Below, one piece after another: positions 35,935-49,800 of a stretch of 64,000 nucleotides of DNA. The notes beneath the pieces were generated by a model. The model saw nothing but the letters and a program-made list of their open reading frames with translations, did not search any database and was not told the origin of the DNA. Origin of the DNA: Desarmillaria ectypa (lineage: Eukaryota; Basidiomycota; Agaricomycetes; Agaricales; Physalacriaceae); the NCBI GenBank assembly GCA_030407005.1, contig JAUDYN010000002.1, forward strand, positions 3,100,001-3,164,000, given 5' to 3'. How positions within the stretch are numbered: the first letter of the stretch is position 1; each line of letters begins with the position of its first letter. Both the position numbers and the translations under genes were made by a program.

Positions 35935-36800
35935 ATGCCTCGAAAATCCCAAGTCGACCTCATTTCCATCTCCGGGATCGTATCAGCCCAAGCACAGCAG
36001 GAGCTCGTCACTGAGGGTCTCGATAACTTTGAGCTGCCAAAGAGCCTGGTAACAAGTATCGCAAGATCATCAGTACGTCCCTGTTGTCGTCGCTGTCGAA
36101 CTATGGAGTTTGAATCTAGCACTAGCTCCCTGACAACGCGAAGCTACCCAAGGACACGATCCTCGCGCTTGTCAAGGGCTCGACGGTGTTCATCAACCAC
36201 CTAGGTGCGCCATCTCTTCTACTCGGACACGTCTTACCCTTATCGACCGATCCACCCTTTGAAATTCCCCAGCTGGAACGCAAGTACCCCGCAATCAGAC
36301 TCGAACCTGACACCCCACACTGACTGCGCTGCAGGGCTTACGATGTCGCGATGTCAAAGCAGCACAAGAGCATCTCTGCTGCCGATGTCATGCGGGCGCT
36401 AGAGATCCTCGAGCTAGGTGATATGGTCGAGACGATACAGGAGGATCTACAGGGTGAGTTGCCGTGATGTTTCTTCTTTTTTTTTTCGTTTTCTCTCATA
36501 CGGCATGCAGCTTTTCGCGACGAACAAAGAGCGGCTGGGAAAGCTAGCAGTCACGATAGCATGTCGGCGCCTCCGAGTCGTAGACTCTCTGTGCAACCGG
36601 GAGCTCCGACTATCAGGATCAAGCCGCCCAAGAAGGAGACTCCATCGAGAGCCACGTCTTTGTCCTCGTATTCGAGGCGACAAGATAAAGACGAAGAACA
36701 GCACCAGGACGATCAAGCGTATGGGGAGGCTACGCCAGGATTATATCATAATTGGCAAAGTGGCCGCCATCCTGACGACGGGAAATCGGACAAGGAATAG
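35935..36800 (+). CDS. DPB4: DNA polymerase epsilon histone-fold subunit (Dpb4/POLE3), 210 aa
   Basis: Histone-fold protein that pairs with Dpb3 in DNA polymerase epsilon and in ISW2/CHRAC-type remodelers. Exons 35935-36072, 36126-36204, 36273-36279, 36335-36453 and 36511-36800. The fold is plain: FELPKSLVTSIARSSLPDNA (helix 1), ILALVKGSTVFINHL, then AYDVAMSKQHKSISAADVM and ALEILELGDMVETIQ. The C-terminal half is Ser/Lys/Glu-rich and disordered. The frame only closes if a 7-base exon (CTGGAAC) is included, followed by a GC donor with the usual GCAAGT consensus. This gives HLAGTAYDVA, matching the family's spacing. Without it the histone fold would be broken. Confidence 0.88.
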
Positions 36801-37044
36801 GATACACGGACGGACATTGCTGATTCAGGTTACTTTCACTTTCTTTTGTCGTGCCTTGTTGGTGTCATATGTACTTGCTATTGTCAAACAGTGCTAGCCT
36901 TATTCAGTCTAGCTAGAGTATCGTTTTAGGTTGTACCATGAATGTGTATATGTTATTGAAGGGACGAATTGAGTATAGTGCTGGCGCAGTAAACCGGATT
37001 CCAAAACGAGAAATAAAGACAAGTCCCAATGTTGATGATACCTA

Positions 37045-40000
37045 TCACTTGTAAGGAATGCCTAAGGAAGGAGGATAAGTCAGGGGCGACGTGAATGTGC
37101 ATCTTTAACTGACCATTTTGAAGCTACCAAAAGGATCAGAATATGCATACCATTATAAAGACCCGAACAACGTACCCTCTGGAATTCGTCGTATGCTGTG
37201 CTCCTCACATTCTCATGGGCATTCCTCACCACAGCCATCATATGCTCCGCCGCCTGGCGCTCATTCAGCGTCAGCGCAAACCTATCGCGCAAACGCTTGA
37301 TCGTGCCCTCGCCTTTGAACGACGGGAAGTCAGTGTCGAGCATAAGTTGGACGGTGCTTATCAGCTGCTCGGCGTGAGGTCGAATAGCGAGGAAAGCTTT
37401 GACGGTGAGATGTTGGAAGAGCTGGTACCCTTGCGAGTACCTTCCTCCCATCAGTACAACCATTTCATGATTGAGTTTGAACGAGTGCGGTTCGAATTTG
37501 ACGCCCTGGAATAGACATGAATAGCAAATAGGCTTGCATGAAGAAGCTGCTTACTCCTGGACGTAAAGACGAGGAATGACATCGTTAGTCTAGACCAGAC
37601 AATACAAATCTTAGGGAAATACATATCTATGTCGAACAGGAACCCGAAATCTGACGCGTAAAGATACATCAGCTTGTTGCATCAACACACTTGCCCAGAG
37701 GACTTACCAATATGCACTATGTGACCTTCCCCGTCAATCATGATGTTTCCATTATGCCGATCCTTAATTTGCAAGATATAGCACGCGACGGAATACGCAG
37801 CCATGGACTGTATGAAGTTCATACGCGCTTTCTGGAACGCGATCATGTCCTGTCCACCATACTTGGCAACGAAAAAGTCGAGCAAATCGTTGACTTTTGC
37901 ACGGCCCATCTCATCCCGAGAGGTAGCATTAGGTACAACGTCAATAACGCCACACTACGCCGCAGATCAGCAAATTGGGATTCGACGTGGGAGAGAAAAA
38001 GACTGACTCCGGGGGCAGTAGCTGTCACCCGATAAGGGTACAGATACAGGGTCAACCCAACGCTAGTGAAAATATTTTTGAACATGGCTATGATCTGTAA
38101 TGCGAGCACGTCTTGACGGCAATCATCTCCGACTTTGAAGATGGCTTGTTGCCATACATCGTATTCAGTGCGGACTTCAATGCCTCCACCCTCGCCATCG
38201 AGAAGTGAGTCAGGATCCGTGTTGACCGTTACCCTTTCTTTTCTGACTTTGAAAGTGGCCATAAATGGTGCCTATAGGACTATATAAGCAGAGAAGCAAC
38301 ATAATATAAGAAATTTTACCTTAGCGTGACTCTGCAGAGGTCGTCCAGATTTCTTGTCGATATCAACAACTTTCCCGTCGGGATTACTGGGCAAGTACAC
38401 TCCGACAGCAACGACGATCTTGCCCATCTCCTCGTCAATTTTGGCCTGGACCCAATTACAATTGCAGTTTGCACACATACGATTCGAACACACCTTCTTT
38501 TCAGGCTTGGTTTTCTTGATAAAGGGCTTGAGTTTCCCAGATATCGACGTTACCTCATGAAAGAAACCGAATTCGCGGTCATAGAATTCCCGAGCTTCCC
38601 CAGACAAAGATCCAACGACAAGATTTGTCGTAGAGTCGAGAGTGGGCTTTAGGGGATCCTCCTAAGGCCTAATTGAGCATTACGCAATATGGCAGATAAC
38701 GGATACCGACCAATTCACCGGCATCATCCTTGAAGCAATTGGCCTTCATATTCCAGATAATCTGATGACAGAAGAGCTGTGAAATTTTGGCGGTTTCAAA
38801 TATGAATCGCGCAACGTATCCTGTGTATTGTAGTGAGCATGAAGCACAGTTCCGGGAGAATGGACGGACCTAAGTCATCGTAGCGGAGCGCTTGAACTAC
38901 CTGAGGGACAAAAAAGAACGTGAGCTCCACAGGATGCTGCTCCAAAACCCGGTGGGCATATTGCAAAACCATTGGATCACTGTTATATCGTCGCTCGAAG
39001 AACGTGTTGGCTATTACTGGAGGAACAGGCGTCCATAGCAAAAGATACTGTTCACTCAATCAGGATAACAGAGGCTAACATAGAGCATATCACCAACTCA
39101 CCCTAAGATCTCGACGTACGGCGGGATCCACCCTATCCTCTACAAGGAAAGGTAGGGCTTCTGGTATGTCAAGAACTTCGATGGTGCTTGACTTGACCAG
39201 TCTTCCAACTTCGCCGCGAAGAACAGGAAGCTTGAAACGTTCGGTCATGTACACGGCAATAGCAGGGTCGATCTTCCATGACGTCCGAAGGATTTGAAGC
39301 CATACATTCTACGGTGAGTTGTTAGGAACATACGGCACAGATCTAAAGAGAACACTGACATCCAATAAAGTTCGCTCGGATGAGATTACATGGTCGGTGC
39401 CCCTACGAGGGTCATTGGCAGGATTAGCCCAGACATGAAGTCGATAAATCTCGCTTTCAACCAGGAGCTTCAGAGGCTGATTGATTGTACGAAGTCTATT
39501 GGTATAGTCTTTGAATGCTTCAATATCTATTCACGGGTGAAATTAACTGTGACACGTACATGTACTTCGAGATGGTGTCTGAGCTGGCGACAGACTCGAA
39601 ATGACAGCAGAAGCTCGGACAGAATCCGTTTGAAGATACGACAAGAACTCAGAAAGCACCTTGACATCGGCATCAATTTGTACCCGATTGGCACCATATG
39701 TCCATCTATCAATCAGAGTTAGTATTCACTACTGTGAAAAATATCGCAGATTCATACTGAGGCCGCACTGCGAACCATGAGTAGGCAGCAGAATACAAGT
39801 TCTCACGCATTTCGTTCTCACAAAATGAGTCCAGATGAGAGCTCTTCAGTGTTTCGAATCCGAAAAGCAGGAAAGAAAACCGAGCTTCTCGAGCCAATGC
39901 GTGAGTACTAAAGTAAGAGTGAGTAAACTGGTGATCACATGGTTATTCGCCGACCTCAAGGTTTTGTGTGCTCTTGCTGACAACAAGACAAGATGTTGAA

Positions 40001-43000
40001 TCAAAACCATGACCCCAGGGCGGCGGTATCGAGCAGCCTGCAAACGGCTGAAGAGCATTTGCAGGACCAGCGCGTGAGGCATGAGCAACCGTCGAGCGTT
40101 TAGCATCCCACGATCAATTTCTCCCTTCTCAGTAGGGCTATAATTGACAGGCTGATAGAACGGATCGCGGTAGCTATGTAGAGAGAGAATTAGAGAAACA
40201 CAAGGAAGAGGGCAACACGACCAACTTTAAAGACGTTGAAAAGATGCCTTTTTCTTGTCGAATAGTATAGGACCATGCAGACAAAACTTCGCTCATGAGA
40301 GCGACCTCAATGTCGTTTTTCTCTGCGATGACCCATGTCCAGACCTCAATGCCCGTGGAAATGGCAGCTGGTGTGGCAACTTCAAATGGAAGTGCAACTA
40401 AGTAATGAAGCAACTCATAATCGCACTGTAATTAGAATTTTAAAAAGGTCAGAACACGGACTCTCCGTTGTAAGCTTACATTTGAAAGGGAAATAATGAC
40501 AGCGGTGCATCGGAACAACAGGCGCTTCAAATCTTGGACGGTCAAAGCACTTGTTTTGCCTCGTATTTCCTCCATGGTGTGCGCCAGCTTCTCTTTAAGG
40601 GCGAGTATCTCGCCGGTCGGGGCAGACTGTGGAGGTAATTTTTCCAACCTGTCAGCACCTGGAAAACAGTCAGCGGAAAATATAAGTATAAAGCCATCCT
40701 TGCCTGATTGACTCGCCAACCGGATACCAGCCGCTTCGCCAGCAAAGTAACCTTTGCTAGCGATTTGGCTCGCTAACATGTTGGCCTTGTCTAAGGTTCT
40801 ATTTGAAAGAGCTGAGAGTGAGACTACAGGCGGGTTAGCACGTAAATAAGGTAAAACTTTCGAACTTACTCAGTTGACGTTGTACTGGACCGATTGCTTT
40901 CCCAAATTGTTCAGCAAGAGAAGCTCCAAGCTCGGCCCCATCTGTTCCGGACGTTGATTGGTGTACCGCTAAATATTTTTGTAATGTTGACTGTAGCTCG
41001 ACCGGGGCGCGTCCAAGTGCTAACTCAAACCAATTGTTAGCGTTCCTATGCAGTTGTGCTAATATTTCGTTTCGGACTTGATAGCTATCCGTGAGTTTAA
41101 GAGTGATCCCTGCACGTGTGGAAGTGTATTCGTAGACTGGGTTGTACTATAGTGCCTGTTTGTGAGCACAACGTATCATTGCGGAATAAAACCTTACCTC
41201 GTCAGTGAACTCGTTCTCGCAAGACCGGCGCAATAGCGTGAGGACCTCCAGAATCGCAAATACGAGAGGTGGATCGCACATGAGGGACGGAAAAGATGAT
41301 ATGAGCCGATTGAGAAACTTGAATGCAATATCTCTTGCTCTAGCCACTGGATGAGTGCTGCACAAGAGCAACGCCCGCAGCTCAGATGATAATACCTCAG
41401 GAAGGGCCTGCTGAGCTGCTTGAGCGTTCAAGTCATTGATACAACCTCGAATGACCTAAAAGCATATTTGTCAAAGAATGCATGGTACGGCGAGGTGTGA
41501 AGCACCTTCTCTGCAATAGAGTCCATGCATGAGCTGAGCCCTATATGCCGATTAAGGCTATCATTGACAAAATAGGTGACAAGGGATGACGTTAATCCTG
41601 CCGCAGAACGCATAGTCTCCATATCATGCATTGTCAACAAGAAAACGATCTGCCCCGACGATAGCGAGCGTATATCACTAGTTCTAAGTGGTATATGCCT
41701 GGTAAGAGATGTCTTATGCTTGAGAATCACCTGCAGATGTGTCAGTAACGGAACAATGCGACATTGAAAGAAAAGCAGTACCGTATGTGCATACTCCTGA
41801 CGGATCGCTGAGTTGTACTCGACATCACTGGCCACAGCATCCTGAGATTCTTCTACTACCGTAGCGGGCGTCTTGATGGCGATACGAGCCATTGCAGGCT
41901 TTTTCCATGCCATAGCATTCGAATCTATAGCGTCGTCGGTTGTGAAGTGGAATAGAATGCAAAGGAACCACATGTTTCGGAATAGGGCAACGACTGCCGG
42001 CGACGCATCAACATGAGGATGGAAGTCACTATGAGATAGAAGGGCATCGATAGGCAATAGCAAAGACGCTAGCTGCTCAATCATATCATCGGTCTACATG
42101 GATATTAGCATTTCAAGACCATAGACTGGATGTAAAAGTTCAGGACCTTGACGTGATGATTCGCAATCTTCACGTTCTGGATAGCGACACCCTTGTCGGC
42201 GAAAAGGGTAAGCAGTTCTGCCAAATAAACATCATAGAGTTCGGGACGACGATGCAATTCCTGGGCCAGCCTCGTTTGTGCCGCAAGCACCTATGAAACA
42301 ATCAGCCCTATGACCCAGAAGATAACACTAAAATGATCACCATGTTGTTCGAAAACCTGGGGTCATCCGGATTGGCAGAACGATTAATAGTTGAGAAGAC
42401 GTGTATGATATCCACAAATGCAGTCTCAGGAGCAGACAATGCCAAATCAACAAGATTATAGGCGATCGCTGCCTCCATAGTTGGTTCCGCTGATCGAAGG
42501 CGCTGCAAAAGCATCGATATGGTAAGACGTGTGACCTGCGCGTGAATTTGTGTTAGTAGACTGTGAGAAAGGTATAAACAGCAAAATACCTCTTCCATAC
42601 GGAATTCAAGCGCTAATCGAGTCACAACAGATATTGTACTGATACCCACAACCCTCTTCTCATCCTCCGACAGCCCATGAAGTCCAGTTTCAACAGAGTG
42701 TAGCGTACCCTGATCTTGCCCGGAGTAAAGGGGGTTATTGAATATCTGAGAATTGCTGGAGCTTTCATATATTTCCTTGCTCGTTGCAGCGATATAATTC
42801 AAGAGGGAATACATGTTAGACATGATAAGATCGTCACCAGGAGCCAGCTAAAAGAGACGCGTCAGGCAAGTTATAATAATGCGACATACGTAGTGAAAGG
42901 TTACGTTACCTTGATGCACTGAGCAAGGCACTTTGCTGCAGCTGCCAAAGGTGGCGGAGCTCTGGTCTCAGAAGCAAACTCAAATTCAAATATTGACAAG

Positions 43001-44601
43001 GGAGCAGTAACAAAGCGTCGCAAATGAGCCGCCATCCGGGAAGCAATTTCAGGGAAGCTTCAAAACCGTTCAACCAGCGAAAGGCTTTCAAACGGAGGAT
43101 TGGCACTTACTTCTGAACAAGAACAGTCGTCGCTTTCAACGCAGCCTCTTGGACAAGATTGTCAAATATTGGCGACTCTTCGCTGAGTAGTAGCAGAAGT
43201 CGCGAATATAGCTCCTCGTCGAGTTCGTGGAGAGCCACAGAGCAAACGGAAGCCAATTTCTGGAGGAAGCCGTATCAGAAGCAATTTCGAAGGCAGCTGA
43301 AAATCTCGCACCAAGCTTTCCGACATGGTTTCCCAAGCATACGTATCGGGTGGAGGATCAATATCCATATCCTCAATCTGGATTAGTAAATCGTTGAAGC
43401 ATTGCATTGCGTAGTGGATAGTTGATTTCAGAGTTGCGAACGTAGCTTCCTCAGCGATGTCTAGTTCGATGGCGTTCCGCTTCATCAATGAATTCCAAGC
43501 CTTATTCGCCGCTACTGCCTCTGTGGAATTACCAATAGGGCCAGTTTGGGGTGGCGCTTGGGCCTGAGCCAATACGGTCCAAGAGGTCTCCAGTACGCAG
43601 CAGACTATGAAATACCCACTGAGAGGTCGTCCGCGAGAGAGGTAGCGAGCTAAAAATGTTTCGATGAAGTGCTGAGTGTCGGCGTCGACTACGTCTTCAT
43701 TGACTATGTCTCCAATGAGTCGATTCAAACGGTCGATGTTGTCCACAGAGCATAAAACACTAAGAGCTTCTCTCAACTGTTGCCATTGTGAAGTACTCCA
43801 GGCGAAAGATGTAGAGCTAATTGCGCGATAAAGACCATGTAAAGCTGGAGCTAGCTGAGTGAGGATATCCAAAGCTGTTGAAACGTATGAGATGTGAGAG
43901 CAGAAGGAATCTGGTCCCGAACGTACGGGCAGTAGTTGATATCTTTGCTTGAATGTCCGAAATGAAGGCGACAATGGCACCAGTTGCTGAATCACTGTAC
44001 TGTGGGTGCAATCCTGACACACGCAGCAACGCGGAGACTGTTGAAAACACCAGTTGATCGGGAAGTGACCAGTCTGAAACCACGTTAACAGAAGTCCTGG
44101 AAATTTCTGGATACTATTCACACCTTCCCACGAAAGACAACGATCAAAATCTATGTAGGGTACATCTCGAAGGACGTCGATGAGCGCTGGCAGTATGGTC
44201 CCTATTCTCTCGGAAATGTGAGATTCGGGAAAATTGAAAACAAGCTCTCCAAAGGCGATGTTGCAGTGGACTCTGGATGCAGGCTAGAAGCAAATATCAG
44301 CCTCGGGGCAGGTTCTACTGGAAAGCGTGACGTACCATGAACACCCTGTCGGTCATCTCCTCGTCCACTTTTCCATCTGGCTTGAAGCATCCGTTCGGAA
44401 CATGGTCGGTTTTCTTTTCAGCTATTCTTGTCTGGACTTTCGATGCAATAAGGGTCCCGGCATAGCGATAGTCGTCGTCTGTTTCACCAACACTTGAAGC
44501 AATGTCAGAGAGAATTCGCTGATGTATATTGAGTTCGATGCTGTAGGGACAGTTATTGAGAGAATTTGGCGATATATATGTGAATGTGGGCACCAGTCCA
44601 T
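37045..44601 (-). CDS. STT4: Phosphatidylinositol 4-kinase type III alpha (Stt4)
   Basis: Makes PI4P at the plasma membrane, feeding PI(4,5)P2 and cell-wall signalling. The gene spans 7.6 kb with many introns; I did not fix every junction. The first coding exon is 8 bases (44594-44601, ATGGACTG), spliced to 44540 to give [13 protein letters not shown], as in other Stt4 proteins. Helical-repeat sequence fills 44.5-39 kb. The catalytic half includes [16 protein letters not shown] [35 protein letters not shown], the catalytic loop [19 protein letters not shown] and DFGFLFDI after an intron. The C-terminus needs a 10-base exon (37114-37123) and a last exon 37045-37061, which produce the family ending LQNGIPYK. 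No disabling change was seen. It is divergent from the gene at 44.8 kb. Confidence 0.93.
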
Positions 44602-44834
44602 GTTTCAGCCGAGAAGAATTGGACACAGAATTTCGACGTCAGAGTACTTCGGACGGCACTTGTAGGTGTGTCTATTTGCCGAAAGCCCTTCGGGTATATC
44701 CGTCGGGCAAACAAACGCGTCGCGTCAAGGTTAGGTTCCGTCTTTCCAGCCAACCTTCATCAACAAATATGCCACGAACACCCAGCATGTTGCTCTTTGC
44801 AGTACTATTCTTTCGACTCATTCTATTTGTTTAG

Positions 44835-45769
44835 AAGCCAGGCCAACTCGTCTCACGGCGCCGACGTCTTTCGTCAATGAAAATAGCGACGACGACGACA
44901 GCTTTGGCTTCACTGGAGTCTCTCGTAGTCGAAGACAAGACCACGAGGACATTGAAAATTCAGATGATGACGCCAAGTCGTGAGTGTAGTAGTTACCTTT
45001 ACGTTTGCTCCATGGTTGAATCTTCATGCCACAGAATGGCCAAGTTTCTTCAGGAATACAAGAGTGCGTTTGAGAGCGATGAACCCTCGGTCTTCTAATC
45101 TGTCATACAGGGCAGCAGGCAAAGAAAAATTCTGCTCGATCTGTTGCTTTCGATGGGCAAAAGAAGGTGCTGTATGCGTCGGCGCGCAAGACTGCTGAGG
45201 AGATATCGGGAGACGGCGTCGCTTACCTGTGAGTAGCGCGCATTTTCGGCAACAGTGTCATTTACATTGTTTTCTAGGGAAGAAATGAAGGCTCAGGTCA
45301 TGGTCACGAAACAGCAAGAGATATCCTACGAGAAGTATACCAATGGTCTTGACCAACTTGGAGAAGACAGCAATGTTTGACTAACCCGCTGCTGTCGGCC
45401 TCATGTTTCTCATCCAGCATCATTCTTTAGGAAGCCCTTGTCAAGCTGCTGGAAATATGTCCCACGGTCAAGGAGGATTTGTTCGTTCGTCGTCGCCAAG
45501 CGCTAGAAGCCGCTGGCGAAATGCGTCGGTTAACTCTTCCTTTATCATACCCACGTCTGATGCTTCTCAGTGAAATCCAATCCTTCGAGAAAGGAACAAG
45601 CTCTACGGCAATTCCTAAGAAATGCTCACGGACAAGTGAACAAAAGTCGGCAAAATGAAAAAGTGTGTGCATATATGCAGTTTATTAACCTACAACGCTC
45701 ATTTTTCCACAGCTCGCGACTGACGCTTCAAAGCTTATCAAACACTACAAGGATCTCCTTCGTGGCTGA
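44835..45769 (+). CDS. Unknown charged protein, probably helical (5' end uncertain)
   Basis: Exons with consistent phases run to 44979, then 45035-45063, 45111-45228, 45278-45374, 45431-45524, 45571-45662 and 45713-45769. The encoded protein has an acidic Ser/Asp N-terminal part (NENSDDDDSFGFTGVSR), then a Lys/Arg/Glu-rich helical body (EEMKAQVMVTKQQEISYEKY; EALVKLLEICPTVKEDLFVR) ending KLIKHYKDLLRG. I could not find a start codon in frame: the open frame reaches back past 44770 without Met, and the ATG at 44769 needs a splice I could not place. It looks nuclear or cytoskeletal, but no family is recognised. It is convergent with glutaminyl cyclase, 113 bases apart. Confidence 0.6.
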
Positions 45770-45882
45770 GGCTTCTTTCTATCTGCTGATGTTTCCGACG
45801 GGCTATGCTTACTTGTTGCTCTGCTTCTGTGTCTTCTGAATTGCAACACTCTGTATTATACACTCCAGATCCTCTATCATAC

Positions 45883-47353
<1,471 letters not shown>

Positions 47354-47424
47354 GGCACTGGGAGAGGGAGAGGGAGAAAGCAAATAACACGTACTCACGC
47401 TAATGTCCTTGACGTCTCACCATC
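47354..47424. promoter_or_regulatory. Shared divergent promoter, 71 bases
   Basis: Glutaminyl cyclase (minus) and TRS23 (plus) start codons are only 71 bases apart, so transcription must begin from a very small shared region. A CT-rich run (CTCCCTCTCCCTCTCCC read on the minus strand) lies inside it and just within the alternative upstream start of the cyclase frame. Confidence 0.5.
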
Positions 47425-47979
47425 ATGGCCATCTTCGGGCTCTGGGTACGTGTTCCCTCTCTATTGGCAAATGGCTGTCGTAACGTCGCCTATGTAGGTC
47501 ATCAACAAGGCAGGAGGCCTTGTGTACCAAAGAAACTTTGCAGGTCGGGATACGGTCGTCGCATTGTCTACTATACTCATTCTGCGCTAGACGGCCTGGC
47601 CCAGCTGACATCCAATGAGTACCTAGTCCTCGCCGGTACACTGCACGGTATCCACGCAATTACGAGTCGTCTGTCACCGATGGGATCAAGTTCAGGTGCC
47701 CAGGTTATCGAGGGAGAGTCTTTCAAGATGACGATATTACTCACGGCTACAGGTGTGTCTCCCTGCTGCTACTCTATATGCTTCTTACACTGCGTAGGAA
47801 CCAAATTTGTCCTTTTGACATCCCTGACAGAGCTCTCGGCAGAATCAATATTGCATAAAGTGCACGAAGCGTACGCCGATGCCGTGATGAAGAATCCTTT
47901 TCACACTCCAGAGATGCCTATTCGGAGTGAAGGCTTTGACCTCCGAATTGCTTCACTTATCGGTAATGGACAACTATAA
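47425..47979 (+). CDS. TRS23: TRAPP complex subunit Trs23/TRAPPC4 (sybindin), 136 aa
   Basis: Core subunit of the TRAPP vesicle-tethering complex, guanine-exchange factor for Rab1/Ypt1 at the Golgi. Exons 47425-47445, 47498-47543, 47591-47752 and 47798-47979 are in frame. Matches to the family: MAIFGLWVINKAGGLVYQRN at the start, LTSNEYLVLAGTLHGIHAI, SRLSPMGSSSGAQVIE, TKFVLLTSLTELSAESILHK and MKNPFHTPEMPIRSEGFD at the end. The PDZ-like insertion of the animal protein is absent, as in many fungi. The final residues SLIGNGQL run through a GTAATG that could also be a donor, so the very end may differ. Confidence 0.92.
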   Translation: MAIFGLWVRVPSLLANGCRNVAYVGHQQGRRPCVPKKLCRSGYGRRIVYYTHSALDGLAQLTSNEYLVLAGTLHGIHAITSRLSPMGSSSGAQVIEGESFKMTILLTATGVSPCCYSICFLHCVGTKFVLLTSLTELSAESILHKVHEAYADAVMKNPFHTPEMPIRSEGFDLRIASLIGNGQL

Positions 47980-48226
47980 CGACGATGGTAAGGCGCAACT
48001 CTTCTCCTAGGCTGCATATTTCTTAACTTTCTTCCAGAGTCTGACTCGGAGATCATATATATCGACGACGATTTCCAAGTCGAGGTCAATTGCTGTGCTT
48101 TCTACGCGTAGTAACATGCAGGCGATGAGTTACTCCGTCCGGCTAGGGAACGTGCTTCGCATAGTACCTGATGCTCGAACCCTTACAATCGCTCTGGCCC
48201 TGGTATTATGTCATTTGTTTAGCATA

Positions 48227-49800
48227 TCAGAGACAATTCATCATAAGCTCTTCTCGGCTACAGTCTAAGTCAACGACAATCACCGCAAAGCCGCCCAACG
48301 ACACAGTATCGTTGGTCAACGTGCCCCGTCGAACAGGTTCGCCACTGCTCTCCAGATCGGCGACGTGGATTGAAGCTCCTTTTGCCCCTCTAATGTCCAC
48401 CGTTGTGGCTGCAAGGTGCTTATTTACCAATAAAACTTTTACGCCACGACTATCCTGGTGGACGTAAGTGGGCTGAACTCTCACTTGTATTAAATATATA
48501 TATATATTATATGAAAATACTGTTACCTGGTCTGGCGACGTTTCAACAGGACTCAGTGCCTTCAGAAATGATCGCCCCGGGCCCGATATTGGAATGAATG
48601 AGTTCGAAAATGTGGAAACGCGCATTGGGAAGCCCTGTTCCCGGTCGATCATAGTGGCGCTTGAGAACTGGGTGGGATACCCTATCAGTGGGGGTTCCCC
48701 CAGAGTACTGCTGAAACGGGGATCTGGTCGTTTGAGTCGGTATTGTTGGTGGGAGGGATAGCGTCAATCTCGCTCAGCATGGAGCGCGTTCCAGGAGACA
48801 ACTCGTCTCGGATCGCTTCGATGCCATCTACGGCTTCCAAAAAGGCATCAGCGTCTGAGAAGTATGTATATTGTCAGCCTTCAACCGTTTCGTTGATCGC
48901 AGGGGTCGCGTAGAAGTGATACGAGATCCAATCGATCGGGATACCCTCGGCGTGATTGGACGCATTCAGGAAGTATTCAACATACTCCAAACCGACAGTG
49001 GTTGGCTGGGCAGTAGCAAGACCGACAAACTGGGTGTCTGGATTGACTTCTCTGATGACCGCGATGACAGCGTCGTATATAGTAGTGTGCACTTCGGGGG
49101 ACAGGTCATGTTCACTATCGACCTCGTTGAGCACTTCTCAGAATGGCAAATCGAAGTGATATCCCGACTCGTGGAAAATACCTAGTTCATCCGTGAACCC
49201 TCCACGGGTATACTAAGATACTAAACGAGCAAAGTATTCCGCAGCCTGTTTCCCGCTGGGATCCAACAACTCGGTGCCCTGGGTTATACATCCAGAAGGC
49301 CTCGTCTGGTTCAGCAGGACATTCCACCGTCGCATTGGTCTGGAACATCCACACAAGTATAGTGCTGAAGTTGATGATGGACTCGTGACCTATCGTCGCG
49401 TACTGACTTGCTAGGGAGCAAATCTGGATCGACCGCAACTCAAAGTTGGTGTTATCGACACTGTCTATCAGAGGGCCTGAAGATGCTTACAATAAAGATG
49501 GATTACACCGAGCAACGGGAGTCATACACTCAGCACATGTGTTACCGGATGTATGACAAGTTGCAGAAGTATCGTAGAGGCTGAGAATTCTCTGACGAGC
49601 CGTCAACGAAACGGTACTCTGCTCCTCTGTGGCGGCGAAAGCCAAAAGGCAACATAGCCACTTTTATAGACATCCAGCAGCGGACCGATGCGAGGCTCAT
49701 GCCCGCTCGTCGGCCCATGCGCCAATGATCATAGGAAGAGAGGTGTTGCCTTGAGCGTACCATTGCATCAAATTCCGCCAGGGCGTTGCGCCGAGCTGGT
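48227..49800 (-). pseudogene. Glycoside-hydrolase-like pseudogene
   Basis: Minus-strand fragments of one secreted sugar-active enzyme occur in order: SLPMIIGAWADE (near 49770), FVDGSSENSQPLR, a central block around NATVECPAEPDEAFWMYNPG, EVLNEVDSEHDLSPEVHTTI, IPIDWISYHFYATPAINE, then FLEAVDGIEAIRDELSPGTR, a SSATMIDREQGFP stretch and the C-terminal beta-domain KVLLVNKHLAATTVDIRGA. TGA stops appear where Trp is expected (PF*EVLNEV near 49137 and EG*QYTYF near 48877). There are further frameshifts near 48700 and 48640 and an AT-dinucleotide tract around 48500. The EVLNEVD-ISYHFY layout resembles clan A beta/alpha-barrel glycosidases; the exact family cannot be named. Confidence 0.7.

Noticed and set aside
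43162..44121. Long 319-codon minus ORF first taken as a separate gene
   Set aside because: It is an internal run of STT4 exons read through one or more short introns; its sequence continues the helical-repeat part of the kinase on both sides.
44556..44834. Plus-strand ORF covering the STT4 5' end
   Set aside because: It is antisense to the STT4 first exons and ends in what looks like the first intron of the downstream gene.
48480..48520. AT-dinucleotide tract as a possible origin or regulatory site
   Set aside because: It is a short microsatellite inside a pseudogene, with no other supporting feature.
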